A stretch of 12,284 bases of DNA from an uncultured Propioniciclava sp. (GCA_937872005.1 CALMPQ010000472.1:1-12284), one strand, 5' to 3'; shown: positions 1 to 6,906, counted from the stretch's first letter. Program-made: numbers and translations. Notes: a model not told the origin generated them from the sequence alone.

Positions 1-10
1 GGCGCGGCAG

Positions 11-1201
11 GTGGCCGCGCCCGCGACGTCGGGACGCCCCGGGTTCGAGTACCTGCACGACGAGTCGGTGTACCTGGACTCGGCCTGCCAGACGCTGCGC
101 CCGCAGCCGGTCATCGACGCCCTGACCGACTACTACACCACCCACAACGCCTGCGGTGACCGCGTGCGCTACGCCTGGGGCAAGCAGGTCGACGAGCAGG
201 TCGAGGCGACCCGGGATGCCGTCCTGGCGGCCCTCGGCCTGCCGGCCCGCCGCTACGCGACGAGCTTCACGCTGAACACGACCTACGGCATCAACCTGCT
301 GCTGAACCAGCTGCCGACTGGTCGGTTCCGGCGCGTGGTGACCACGCACACCGAGCACAACTCGGTGTTCCTGTCGACGATGGCGTACGCGCGCCGGGCG
401 GGGGTCGAGCGGGTGCTGCTCGACCGGACGCCCGACGGCACCTTGGTCCTCACCGACGCCGACGTGGCCGACGCGGTGGTCGTGGTGTCGGCGATGAACA
501 ACGTGGACGGCGCAACGACCGACCTGGCCGACCTCATCACCCGCACCCAGCGCGGCGGCGGCATCGTGATCGTGGACGCCGCCCAGGCGTTCGGCCACGC
601 CCCCGGTTTGTTGCGCGGGCTCACCCCCGATGCGGTGTGCTTCTCGGCGCACAAGGCGTACGGGGCCTCGTTGGGTGTTGTCGCGGCGACGCGCGAGTTG
701 CTGCTGGGCCTCGACGTCTCGTTCATCGGTGGCGGCCAGGTCACCGCCGTGCACGAGGGCGACTATGAGCTCTACGACGAGCCGCACTCCCGCCTGGAAC
801 CCGGCCTGCAGGCCTGGGGAGAGATCATCGCCCTCGGCGCGGCACTGGAGTGGCTGGGGCTGGGCGGTCGGCGTCCGGACGAGGGCCGCGAGGCACGCGA
901 GCGCGAGCTGGCGGGCGCGCTGCACGAGGGGCTCAGCGCCCTGCCGAACCTGCGCGTACTCAGCAGGCACGGCTCGCCGCTGGTCACCGTGCTGCCCGAG
1001 CGGGTCGACGGGCACCGGCTGGCGACGTTCCTGTCGAAGGCCGGGGTGATGGTGCGCAGCGGGCACTTCTGCGCGCACCACTGGCTGGTCGAGCGCGAGG
1101 GGTACGCGCCCCTGGTGCGGTTCAGCCTGGGCGCGCACAACACGGCCGCCGACATCGAGAAGGCCCTTGCGACGATGTCGCCCCTCATGAAGGGGCTCTG
1201 A
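11..1201 (+). CDS. Class V aminotransferase fold, cysteine-desulfurase-like PLP enzyme
   Basis: A 396-residue fold-type I PLP enzyme resembling the SufS/CsdA branch of cysteine desulfurases. Visible landmarks: a substrate/PLP loop TTHTEHNS (111-118), the PLP-ring aspartate in VDAAQAFGH (Asp189), the Schiff-base lysine in SAHK (Lys215), and a C-terminal VRSGHFCAHH (348-357) whose Cys354 sits where SufS-type enzymes carry the persulfide cysteine. From family knowledge it would remove sulfur (or selenium) from a cysteine-like substrate; the actual substrate cannot be read from sequence. The N-terminus (YLDSACQTLRP) is divergent from SufS. No SufB/C/D/U neighbours are present, so it is not in a standard Fe-S operon. 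The GTG at 11 lacks a clear ribosome-binding site and the frame is open to the window edge, so the true start may lie upstream. It ends directly against the next gene with no gap. Confidence 0.85.
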   Translation: MAAPATSGRPGFEYLHDESVYLDSACQTLRPQPVIDALTDYYTTHNACGDRVRYAWGKQVDEQVEATRDAVLAALGLPARRYATSFTLNTTYGINLLLNQLPTGRFRRVVTTHTEHNSVFLSTMAYARRAGVERVLLDRTPDGTLVLTDADVADAVVVVSAMNNVDGATTDLADLITRTQRGGGIVIVDAAQAFGHAPGLLRGLTPDAVCFSAHKAYGASLGVVAATRELLLGLDVSFIGGGQVTAVHEGDYELYDEPHSRLEPGLQAWGEIIALGAALEWLGLGGRRPDEGREARERELAGALHEGLSALPNLRVLSRHGSPLVTVLPERVDGHRLATFLSKAGVMVRSGHFCAHHWLVEREGYAPLVRFSLGAHNTAADIEKALATMSPLMKGL

Positions 1202-2287
1202 ATGCTCTGCATCGTCGCCTTCTTCGTGGTGCTGGTGCTGTCGGCCGTGTCGGCGAAGTACCGCAAGCTGCTCGGTCGCGCATGGGGGTGCTTCTCGCGG
1301 CGGGTGACGTTCCGCCCGTGTGACAGCGCCTTCCGGGAGGAGATCAAGGACTCCCTCCTCGCCCCCGTCGCCCTGCGCTCGCCCCGGCTGGTGGGGCCGG
1401 CATCGGTCGGCATCGAGGTGGTCGCGTGGGTCATGATGGCCTCGCTGGTCATCAGCCTGTACATCGTGGCGCGCAGCATGCTCTACCTCGGCGTCTACGG
1501 CACCTGCGACAAGGTCGACCCGGTGGCCTGCTCGCTGTCGTCGACGCAGGGCTGCGGCATCGGTGCGGCCCAGCCGACGTTCACCCAGTCGCTGTTGCGC
1601 GGCGACGTCGTGGCCGCCTTCGGCAACGAGGCCACCGACATCGCGGACGCCGTCGCCGCCATCCCCGGCGCCTTCCGCACGTGGGACGCCACCGACTACG
1701 TCATCCCGGCCGCCAGCTACGACGGCGGGTTCCGCGAGGGCCTGCCCACCGCGCTGGAAGTCATCGACCCGGGCTGCCAGTTCTGCGCGAAGCTCGTCGG
1801 CGCGGTCGAGGGCTCGCAGTTCGCCGAGAAGCACAACATCACCTACATCGTCTACCCGATCGGCAAGGGCCTGGTGCCGCGCTTCCAGCACTCCCCGCTG
1901 GTGGCGCAGTACCTGACGGCCGTGCGGCTGCTCGAGACCGAGCGCGGGGTGAACGCCGCCAACCCGACCGACTGGTTCATCCTGAAGCAGATGTTCACCG
2001 GCGTCCGCCCGGATGGGACCGGCTGGCAGGTCTGGTTCAACGAGACCGCGTCGGAACCTGAGGCCGAGGCCCAACTGCACGCCTGGTTGGCCGAGGCCGG
2101 CTACGAAGCCGCTGCGGTGGCCGAGGTGGCCGAGTTCGCGGCGTCCGATGAGGTGGACGAGGCGATCGTCGCGGGCATGCGCGTGGTGGACGACGAGATC
2201 CGCACCGTCACGATCCCGTCGCTGGTCGCGGGCGGAAAGCTGTACAAGGGGGCGATCGAGGCGGACGCACTGGACCGGATCGGCTGA
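1202..2287 (+). CDS. Membrane-anchored thioredoxin-fold (DsbA-like) thiol oxidoreductase
   Basis: A 361-residue protein with two hydrophobic segments (about residues 2-18 and 71-95) followed by a large domain with a thioredoxin-type active site, PGCQFC (Cys192 and Cys195), and a cis-proline loop TVTIPS (Pro339). The insert between these, rich in alpha-helix, is typical of DsbA/DsbG-like folds. A further cysteine cluster (Cys102, Cys110, Cys118) lies just after the second membrane segment. The inference is an extracytoplasmic thiol-disulfide oxidoreductase tethered to the membrane, with unknown substrate. The start is well supported: AAGGGG at 1190-1195 lies 6 nt before the ATG, inside the end of the upstream PLP-enzyme gene, whose stop codon immediately precedes this ATG. 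The two are therefore very probably co-transcribed and translationally coupled. A redox partner such as DsbB or VKOR is not visible nearby. Confidence 0.8.
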   Translation: MLCIVAFFVVLVLSAVSAKYRKLLGRAWGCFSRRVTFRPCDSAFREEIKDSLLAPVALRSPRLVGPASVGIEVVAWVMMASLVISLYIVARSMLYLGVYGTCDKVDPVACSLSSTQGCGIGAAQPTFTQSLLRGDVVAAFGNEATDIADAVAAIPGAFRTWDATDYVIPAASYDGGFREGLPTALEVIDPGCQFCAKLVGAVEGSQFAEKHNITYIVYPIGKGLVPRFQHSPLVAQYLTAVRLLETERGVNAANPTDWFILKQMFTGVRPDGTGWQVWFNETASEPEAEAQLHAWLAEAGYEAAAVAEVAEFAASDEVDEAIVAGMRVVDDEIRTVTIPSLVAGGKLYKGAIEADALDRIG

Positions 2288-2289
2288 GC

Positions 2290-2295
2290 TAACGT
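2290..2295 (+). promoter_or_regulatory. Candidate leaderless -10 box of the alpha/beta hydrolase gene
   Basis: TAACGT fits the TANNNT -10 pattern and ends 6 nt before the ATG at 2302, which would put the transcription start at or next to the start codon. No Shine-Dalgarno sequence precedes that ATG, which agrees with a leaderless message. The -35 side lies in the upstream coding region and is weak (CTGGAC at 2270-2275, spacer only 14). The hydrolase could also be expressed from the upstream operon. Confidence 0.4.
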
Positions 2296-2301
2296 CGGGG
2301 C

Positions 2302-3189
2302 ATGCGCAGACTCGCCACCGCCGTGGGCACACTCGCCGCGGGCGCCGGGTTGGGCGCGCTGGGCGTGGCCGGGTTCACGGCGTGGAGCCTCAACGGCCCC
2401 CGCCGACCGTGGCCCGCCTACGCCTTCACCCCCTTCGAGGTGCGCGCCGACGCCGAGGATGTCACGTTCACCTCCGGCGACGGGGTCGGTCTGGCGGGCT
2501 GGTGGCTGGACGCCCCCGGCTCGGAGTGGGTGGTCGTGTGCGCCCACGGCCACCGGGGTACGAAGTCCGACATGCTCGGCATCGGGTCGGGCCTGTGGCG
2601 GGCGGGGCACACGGTGCTGCTGTTCGACTTCCGTGGCAATGGTGACTCCGACGACGGACCACAGTCCCTGTCGCACCACGAGCAGGGCGACCTGCGGGCG
2701 GCCATCGACCTCGCGGTCGGGCGGCGTCCGAGCGCGAAGGTGGCCGTGGTGGCGTTCTCGATGGGGGCGTCCACCGCGATCCTGGCGGGGGCGGGCGACG
2801 CGCGCGTGGATGCCTTCGTGCTCGACTCGCCGTTCGCGACGATGGGCGACGTGGTCGCCGCGAACTATCGCCGCCACCGGCTGCCGTCGCGGCCGATCCT
2901 GCCGCTGGCCGACCTCGTCAACCGTCTGCGCTACGGGTACTCCTACGCCCAGGTGCGTCCGTTGGACGCCATCGCACGGCTCGCCCCGCGGCCGGTGCTG
3001 TTGCTGCACGGGGACCGCGACCGGGTGATCCCGTACGCACACGCCGAGCAACTCGCGGACGCCGCCGGCCCCGGTTGCACCTTCGTCACCTTCCCGGGCG
3101 CCGACCACTGCGGCGGCTACTTCGAGGACCGACCCGGCTACATCGCGCGGGTGAACTCCTTCCTGAGAGGTCGTGGTGCGCATGCCTGA
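2302..3189 (+). CDS. Alpha/beta hydrolase, membrane-anchored or exported
   Basis: A 295-residue serine hydrolase of the alpha/beta fold. The N-terminus has Arg-Arg followed by a hydrophobic Ala/Gly-rich stretch (about 8-28), a membrane anchor or uncleaved signal, so the catalytic domain probably faces outside. Catalytic residues: nucleophile Ser153 in AFSMGAS (the usual first Gly of GxSxG is Ala here), acid Asp240 in HGDRDRVIP, and base His269 in GADHCGGY; the oxyanion-hole region is AHGHRG (81-86). The spacing matches the prolyl oligopeptidase/Bem46-like group of peptidases and esterases. The substrate is unknown. The gene starts 14 nt after the thioredoxin-fold gene with no Shine-Dalgarno but with a leaderless-type -10 box. 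Its last codons overlap the start of the next gene, suggesting co-translation. Confidence 0.85.
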   Translation: MRRLATAVGTLAAGAGLGALGVAGFTAWSLNGPRRPWPAYAFTPFEVRADAEDVTFTSGDGVGLAGWWLDAPGSEWVVVCAHGHRGTKSDMLGIGSGLWRAGHTVLLFDFRGNGDSDDGPQSLSHHEQGDLRAAIDLAVGRRPSAKVAVVAFSMGASTAILAGAGDARVDAFVLDSPFATMGDVVAANYRRHRLPSRPILPLADLVNRLRYGYSYAQVRPLDAIARLAPRPVLLLHGDRDRVIPYAHAEQLADAAGPGCTFVTFPGADHCGGYFEDRPGYIARVNSFLRGRGAHA

Positions 3190-3622
3190 CGGGCCCACCG
3201 GTGGATCACGGTGGAGCGTGATCGCCCTAGTGGCGACGCTGGCGGTCCTGGCAGTCGCTGGAACCGTCCACCTGACCACGACCCTGCTGTCAGACGCGTG
3301 GAGTCGCGGCCAGATCGACTTGGTGGACCGATTCACGCGCGAGCCGCCCAACCCCGACTGGCCCTATCTCGATGCCGCAGACCGCACCGCACGGGTGTGC
3401 GTGCCGCCCGTCACCTGCGTGCAGGCGGTCGGCAACGAGTACCTCACCGTGATGAAGTTCGCCACGGTTGACGAGGCGCGCCGCCACGCCGAGACCCTCG
3501 GCCCCGACGGACGCCAGATCGACCAGCTGGTGCTGCACTTCAACGGCACGCCGTTGCCCCCTGGCACGCGTGAGGAGATCGTCGCCGGCGTCAGCGGCAT
3601 CAACGCGAGCAGCCCCGAGTAG
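3176..3622 (+). CDS. Small membrane-anchored protein of unknown function
   Basis: About 145-149 residues depending on the start. A single hydrophobic helix near the N-terminus (roughly residues 12-32 from the first GTG) is followed by a mostly polar domain containing a CVPPVTC cysteine pair and an alpha/beta pattern (NEYLTVMKFATVDEARRHAETLG, in outline). I do not recognise a family; the pattern suggests an exported, membrane-tethered domain with one disulfide. The start is ambiguous: GAGAGG at 3165-3170 is 5 nt from GTG 3176 (chosen), 2 nt from GTG 3173 and 11 nt from ATG 3182. All three overlap the hydrolase stop codon at 3187-3189, so the two genes are likely co-translated, and this protein may act with the hydrolase or the upstream thiol oxidoreductase at the cell surface. 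Confidence 0.6.
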   Translation: MRMPDGPTGGSRWSVIALVATLAVLAVAGTVHLTTTLLSDAWSRGQIDLVDRFTREPPNPDWPYLDAADRTARVCVPPVTCVQAVGNEYLTVMKFATVDEARRHAETLGPDGRQIDQLVLHFNGTPLPPGTREEIVAGVSGINASSPE

Positions 3623-3649
3623 CTCACCGCACGGTTCCGCATCCAACCC

Positions 3650-3678
3650 TTGAAACCGGCGTTCGGGCTTGTCAGGCT
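3650..3678 (+). promoter_or_regulatory. Leaderless promoter of the DUF5709-like gene
   Basis: TTGAAA (3650-3655) and CAGGCT (3673-3678) are separated by exactly 17 nt, close to a housekeeping sigma-70-type promoter. The -10 box ends 6 nt before the ATG at 3685, so transcription should begin at the start codon. No Shine-Dalgarno is present in this gap. This is the best-formed promoter in the window and likely drives the downstream acetyltransferase too. Confidence 0.6.
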
Positions 3679-3684
3679 GGGCGC

Positions 3685-3978
3685 ATGAGCATCGACGCGA
3701 ACGACGGCAGCCTGGACGGCCTCGAGGACCCCGACGCGGTGGCGGCCGCCGACGCCAACCGCCCCTACGGCGAGGTGACGGCCGAGGACCTCGACACCTC
3801 CGAGATGGTCTACGACGGCGCGGACGCCGCGACCATGGTCCCCGACGACCCGGCCATGCCGGTCGATGCGGCCCTGCACACCGACGAGCCCGGCGTCGAG
3901 GAGACGATCGACGAGCGACTGGCGCAGGAGCAGGCCGACCCGGCCGCCGAGGTGGCCTACGGGGACGACGAGGCCTGA
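3685..3978 (+). CDS. Small acidic DUF5709-like protein
   Basis: A 97-residue, strongly acidic, probably disordered protein rich in Asp, Glu and Ala with almost no basic residues. The C-terminal segment ETIDERLAQE (73-82) resembles the conserved core I remember for actinobacterial DUF5709 proteins; this is a recollection, not a search result. No hydrophobic segment or signal peptide is seen, so it should be cytoplasmic. Function is unknown for the family. The ATG is directly downstream of a well-spaced promoter with no Shine-Dalgarno, indicating a leaderless mRNA. The acetyltransferase gene starts 3 nt after its stop, so the two form a transcription unit. Confidence 0.65.
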   Translation: MSIDANDGSLDGLEDPDAVAAADANRPYGEVTAEDLDTSEMVYDGADAATMVPDDPAMPVDAALHTDEPGVEETIDERLAQEQADPAAEVAYGDDEA

Positions 3979-3981
3979 CGC

Positions 3982-4497
3982 GTGGGCGTCCTGCTGCGCC
4001 CGCTCGAACCCCTGGATGCCGAGGTGATCGCGGCCTGGGGCGATGACCTGCTGTTCTGCGACGAGGCCGGCTGGTCGCGCGACCTCGACCCGGCCGAGCG
4101 ACGGGTGCGCTGGGTCGAGTTGGTGCGCGACCTGCCGGCGGACCTCATCCGGCTGGCGGGGGTGCTGGACGGCGAGCTGATCGGCTATGTCGACCTGCAC
4201 GGCTCCGAACCCGGCCGCCGCGAGCTGGGCTACCTCGTCGGCGGGCGCGAGCGCTGGGGGCGCGGGTTGGGCACGGCGTTGGCGCTGGCCGGGTTGGCCC
4301 ACGGGTTCGACGTGCTGGGGCTCGACGAGATCTGGGCCGAGGCGGCCGATGCGAACGAGGCCTCCGTGCGCATCCTGCAACGCATCGGCTTGACCGAGAC
4401 CGGCCGCGGCGAGGACGCGTGGTACCTCGACCGCCGCACCTTCTACCGGCAGTTCGCGATGCCCCGCAGCGACTGGGGACGGGCCGGTCCCGGGTGA
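3982..4497 (+). CDS. GNAT-family N-acetyltransferase (RimJ/RimL-like)
   Basis: A 171-residue acetyltransferase of the GCN5-related fold. The N-terminal LLRPLEPLDAE is the typical first strand and helix; ELGYLVG (81-87) is strand 4; WGRGLGT (92-98) is the acetyl-CoA pyrophosphate-binding loop; and EAADANEASVRILQRIGL (120-137, key residues Asn125, Ser128, Arg134) is the conserved C-terminal motif of RimJ/RimL-type enzymes, ending with an FYRQFAM strand. The substrate (N-terminal amine, antibiotic or small molecule) cannot be predicted. The start is GTG at 3982, with GAGG at 3970-3973 spaced 8 nt, inside the tail of the upstream acidic-protein gene, so expression probably depends on that gene's promoter. 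Confidence 0.85.
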   Translation: MGVLLRPLEPLDAEVIAAWGDDLLFCDEAGWSRDLDPAERRVRWVELVRDLPADLIRLAGVLDGELIGYVDLHGSEPGRRELGYLVGGRERWGRGLGTALALAGLAHGFDVLGLDEIWAEAADANEASVRILQRIGLTETGRGEDAWYLDRRTFYRQFAMPRSDWGRAGPG

Positions 4498-4546
4498 CGG
4501 GGAGTGCTCCCCTGTGGATAACCCTCAACCACTGAACCCCAGCCGT

Positions 4547-4552
4547 TAGCCT
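4547..4552 (+). promoter_or_regulatory. Candidate -10 box for the toxin gene
   Basis: TAGCCT matches the TANNNT -10 pattern. It would start transcription near 4559, giving a leader of about 50 nt before the ATG at 4611, which has GGAGG (4599-4603) 7 nt upstream. The -35 region is poor. The gap between the acetyltransferase stop (4497) and the ATG (113 nt) otherwise holds nothing recognisable. Confidence 0.4.
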
Positions 4553-4610
4553 GAGGGTGGCCCGCCGCGGAACCCCGCGACCCACCCCCACCGGGCCCGG
4601 AGGTTCGACC

Positions 4611-6287
4611 ATGGCTGACGTGATGCAGGGCATCGCCGAGGATGTCCGCTTCAACCACGGCGCCGCCTCGCTGCTCGCCAGCCGGTGCCGCGCCGCCGCC
4701 AACGCCATCGACAACCAGGCCCCCGGCCGTGCTGCCTGGGTGCAGCACGGTCTGGAGGACTTCCAGGGCTACTACTCCCAGCTCTTCGCGCAGAACGGGC
4801 AGGTCCAGGCGTCCGACGCCTCGCTGCTCGCGGCGCGCCTGCGTGAGGTGGCCAGCGGCGCCGAGCAGCTCTCCCGTGAGGCCCGCAGCGAGCAGCAGCG
4901 CCGCCAGACGGCTCGCGAGTGGAAGCAGCGGCAGGACGACCGCAACCGGCTCGAACAGGGGCGCGATTTGATCTTCGGCGGAGAGGATCCGCCCGTCGGT
5001 CCGCCCGCCCAGCCGATCACGCTGACCTACGCGCAGGCCTCCACCACCCCGCGTCAGCCGCTCGAGGGCCAGAGCGGGAGCGGCACGTCATCCGCCCGCC
5101 CCGCCAACCTACGGTCGTTCGCCACGAACTCGGCCGGCGCCTACGAGGGCCTCGCCCCACACCCCGGCCTGCTGCGGGACGCCTATTCCTCCTTCACCAG
5201 CGGCTGCGGTTGGGGATCCCTGTCCGCCGACGGCGTCTGGGCCGGCTTCGACGCGTACCTGACGGCCAACGGCAACGACGTCACGTGGGCGAACGCCGTC
5301 GCGGCCGGCGTCCACGCCGAGCGCCAGGACCTGCAGATCGACCCGCCCCAGGCCTACGGCGCCCCGCCGACCACCGGCTACGCCAACGACCCGGTCAACA
5401 CCGCCACCGGCAACTTCCTCGAGCCCGAGAGCCCCGACAACGCACGCTTGGGCATCGATGGGTCGGGGAACGTCGCCGTCCAGGGGGACAATGTCCTCTT
5501 CCCGAACTTCGGGGATCGTCCGAGGGCCGACGCCTTCCTCGAGCAGCGGCTGGCCCAAGGATTCGACGGGACAGAGATCAAGGCCTTCGACGTGCCGGAC
5601 TCCTACGCCGACTCGATCCGGAATCGCGCAGCGCCAGAAGCGCAAGCCAGGGGCAATCCCGTGTTCCAGGTGGACACCACCAGGACCGACAGCTCGTTCG
5701 GCCTGCGCTCCAGCGAGTTCCCCGGGTTGGTCGACGCCGCGATCCCTGGCAGTGGACGGTGGTGGCTCCATGACAATGGCTTCCATGAACGACGAACGGG
5801 TGCGCCTCCTCCAGGGCCCGGCACCAGGTCAGCGACCGGGACGATCGGGTCTTGTGACGGTGCATGTGCATGCTCCTTCCGGGGTGGCCGACGTGCTGGT
5901 CCGGGCCAGGGAGGTGCTGGCCCACGTCCTGGTCCCAAAGCAGGGGGCTTCAGGCGAGAGCCCGAAGCACACGTGCCGGCGTGGTTTGTCCAGGCGTGCG
6001 CGCCCGAACCCACGGCAGCGGAGCGAGAACGGTGGCTGGCGTGGTGGCGGACGCTCGACCACGCGGGCAAGGTCGTTGCAGAACGAGAACGGGGGTGGAC
6101 GCTCCAGGAGTGGCTGTCCTGGATGGAGCCTCAGGAACGCACGTGGTGGTGGGATGCGCAGCCAACCTCGGAGTTCGACGCCACGATCGCTGTCGAGGTG
6201 GAGGGCTGGCCGACCGCTCTCGGTGCCCTTGAATGGCTCCTCACGGCATCAGGCGCGAGCACCATCTCAGAACCGCAACACGGTTGA
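4611..6287 (+). CDS. Polymorphic toxin: WXG-like N-terminus, PVNTATGNF motif, C-terminal toxin; frame runs on into the immunity gene
   Basis: The ORF is 558 residues from the ATG. Residues 1-120 form a helical, WXG100/LXG-like region (Trp43, a long charged coiled coil with REWKQRQ), which in actinobacteria marks ESX/type VII secretion. A linker follows, then a second helical segment (165-240), then DPVNTATGNF (260-269), the signature preceding RHS barrels in exported polymorphic toxins. No RHS/YD repeats follow: within about 25 residues a C-terminal domain begins (about 295-385; landmarks FDVPDSY, PVFQVD, FGLRSSEFPGLVDAAIPGSG) resembling toxin tips of RHS proteins. I cannot name its activity. 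After GSG-Arg383 the sequence turns into low-complexity Gly/Pro/Arg/Cys, the mark of an out-of-frame read, and from about residue 446 it is the tail of the immunity gene. The natural toxin end is probably near 5773. ATG 4611 is chosen over GTG 4557 because of GGAGG at 4599-4603 and because the extra 18 residues are low-complexity. Confidence 0.75.
   Translation: MADVMQGIAEDVRFNHGAASLLASRCRAAANAIDNQAPGRAAWVQHGLEDFQGYYSQLFAQNGQVQASDASLLAARLREVASGAEQLSREARSEQQRRQTAREWKQRQDDRNRLEQGRDLIFGGEDPPVGPPAQPITLTYAQASTTPRQPLEGQSGSGTSSARPANLRSFATNSAGAYEGLAPHPGLLRDAYSSFTSGCGWGSLSADGVWAGFDAYLTANGNDVTWANAVAAGVHAERQDLQIDPPQAYGAPPTTGYANDPVNTATGNFLEPESPDNARLGIDGSGNVAVQGDNVLFPNFGDRPRADAFLEQRLAQGFDGTEIKAFDVPDSYADSIRNRAAPEAQARGNPVFQVDTTRTDSSFGLRSSEFPGLVDAAIPGSGRWWLHDNGFHERRTGAPPPGPGTRSATGTIGSCDGACACSFRGGRRAGPGQGGAGPRPGPKAGGFRREPEAHVPAWFVQACAPEPTAAERERWLAWWRTLDHAGKVVAERERGWTLQEWLSWMEPQERTWWWDAQPTSEFDATIAVEVEGWPTALGALEWLLTASGASTISEPQHG
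5770..6287 (+). pseudogene. Immunity-protein gene, frameshifted in a G run
   Basis: Two frames share one protein. The first half starts at ATG 5770 (in-frame ATGs also at 5776 and 5785) and reads sensibly to VLAHVLVPKQG at 5946. In that frame the continuation becomes Arg/Gly/Ser-rich nonsense, while the frame one base back continues sensibly: GFRREPEAHVPAWFVQACA, a long amphipathic Glu/Arg/Trp helix, WTLQEWLSWMEP, VEVEGWPTALGALEWLL, to the stop at 6285-6287. The junction is the five-G run 5943-5947; one extra G restores a single 172-residue, Trp-rich, cytoplasmic-looking protein. Its place directly after a toxin tip, with its ATG overlapping the TGA that would end the toxin in the adjacent frame (5770-5773), fits a cognate immunity gene. 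Alternatives to loss of function: a base-calling error, or -1 slippage on the G run. The immunity role is inferred from position and composition. Confidence 0.7.
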
Positions 6288-6308
6288 CGCCAGCTCCCGC
6301 GAAGTGGC

Positions 6309-6906
6309 TCATCCTAGCCCCGTGGGTGCACCCATCCCCAGACGCGCAGCAACCGCCGCGGACACCGGATAGGGCCGTTCCACCGGCACCGCGCTGAGGT
6401 CTCCCGCCTCCGCACGGCGTGCCACATCGGTGACATTGTCGATGCGCAGGATCCATTCGTCCACGTAGGCGTCGACCACCCGGGGGCCGAGTCCAATCTG
6501 GATGGCGCGCCACGACAGCGGCTGCAGGTCGGCATCCCGCTCGGGATCCCACTGGACACACACCGGACTGGCCTCCTTGGCGCGCCGCCACGCCTCATGC
6601 GTGCCGTGTACGTCCGCCTCAAAGTGGCTCAGGGATGCCAGCTCCAGCGCCCGGTCGAACCCCACGCGACTCATCCGCACTGCCAGGACGCGCTCCTGAC
6701 CGAGCTTGGTGGCCCACCCGGAGCGGTACATCATCCAGAAGAAGGACGGCTTGATCCACGTCATCCGGTCGCGTTTGAACGGCGCCACGAAAGTGCCGAC
6801 CGCCACCGCGGCGTCCCGCGATCGCAGGTGAGTAGGCCTGGTAGACGGTGATCGTGGCGTCATCGAAGTGCGCGCGGACCTCCCGAAAGGGATGCGCAGG
6901 CATCAC
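6309..6906 (-). pseudogene. DUF4291 protein gene, broken by a one-base insertion
   Basis: The family's N-terminal pattern (FREVRAHFDDATITVYQAYS, then PAIA) is read from GTG 6906 (or ATG 6903). The conserved core TFVAPFKRDRMTWIKPSFFW (then MMYRSGWATK), LSHFEADVH, VQWDPERD, and YVDEWI lies in another frame that runs to the stop at 6309-6311. The frames meet at a three-C run on the + strand (6815-6817); removing one base joins PAIA directly to DAAVAVGTFVAPF and gives a protein of about 198 residues, the usual DUF4291 length as I recall it. DUF4291 has no established function. The start overlaps the stop of the upstream ATPase gene (GTGATG), so both belong to one operon. The gene converges on the toxin/immunity locus with 21 nt between stops. 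It is either inactivated or carries a sequence error. Confidence 0.85.

Noticed and set aside
2101..3351. Long open frame (416 codons) on the - strand
   Set aside because: It is opposite the hydrolase and its neighbours, with low-complexity Arg/Gly/Val composition and no recognisable domain.
4476..4491. Short hairpin GGGAC/GTCCC at the end of the acetyltransferase gene
   Set aside because: Only 5 bp, inside the coding region and without a T run; too weak to call a terminator.
4557..4610. GTG at 4557 as the toxin start
   Set aside because: It adds 18 low-complexity residues and lacks a ribosome-binding site; ATG 4611 has GGAGG at a good distance and begins a typical WXG-like helix. A leaderless GTG start cannot be fully excluded.
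5864..6232. Third reading frame through the immunity region as a separate gene
   Set aside because: Its translation is compositionally random, and the other two frames together explain the conserved-looking protein.
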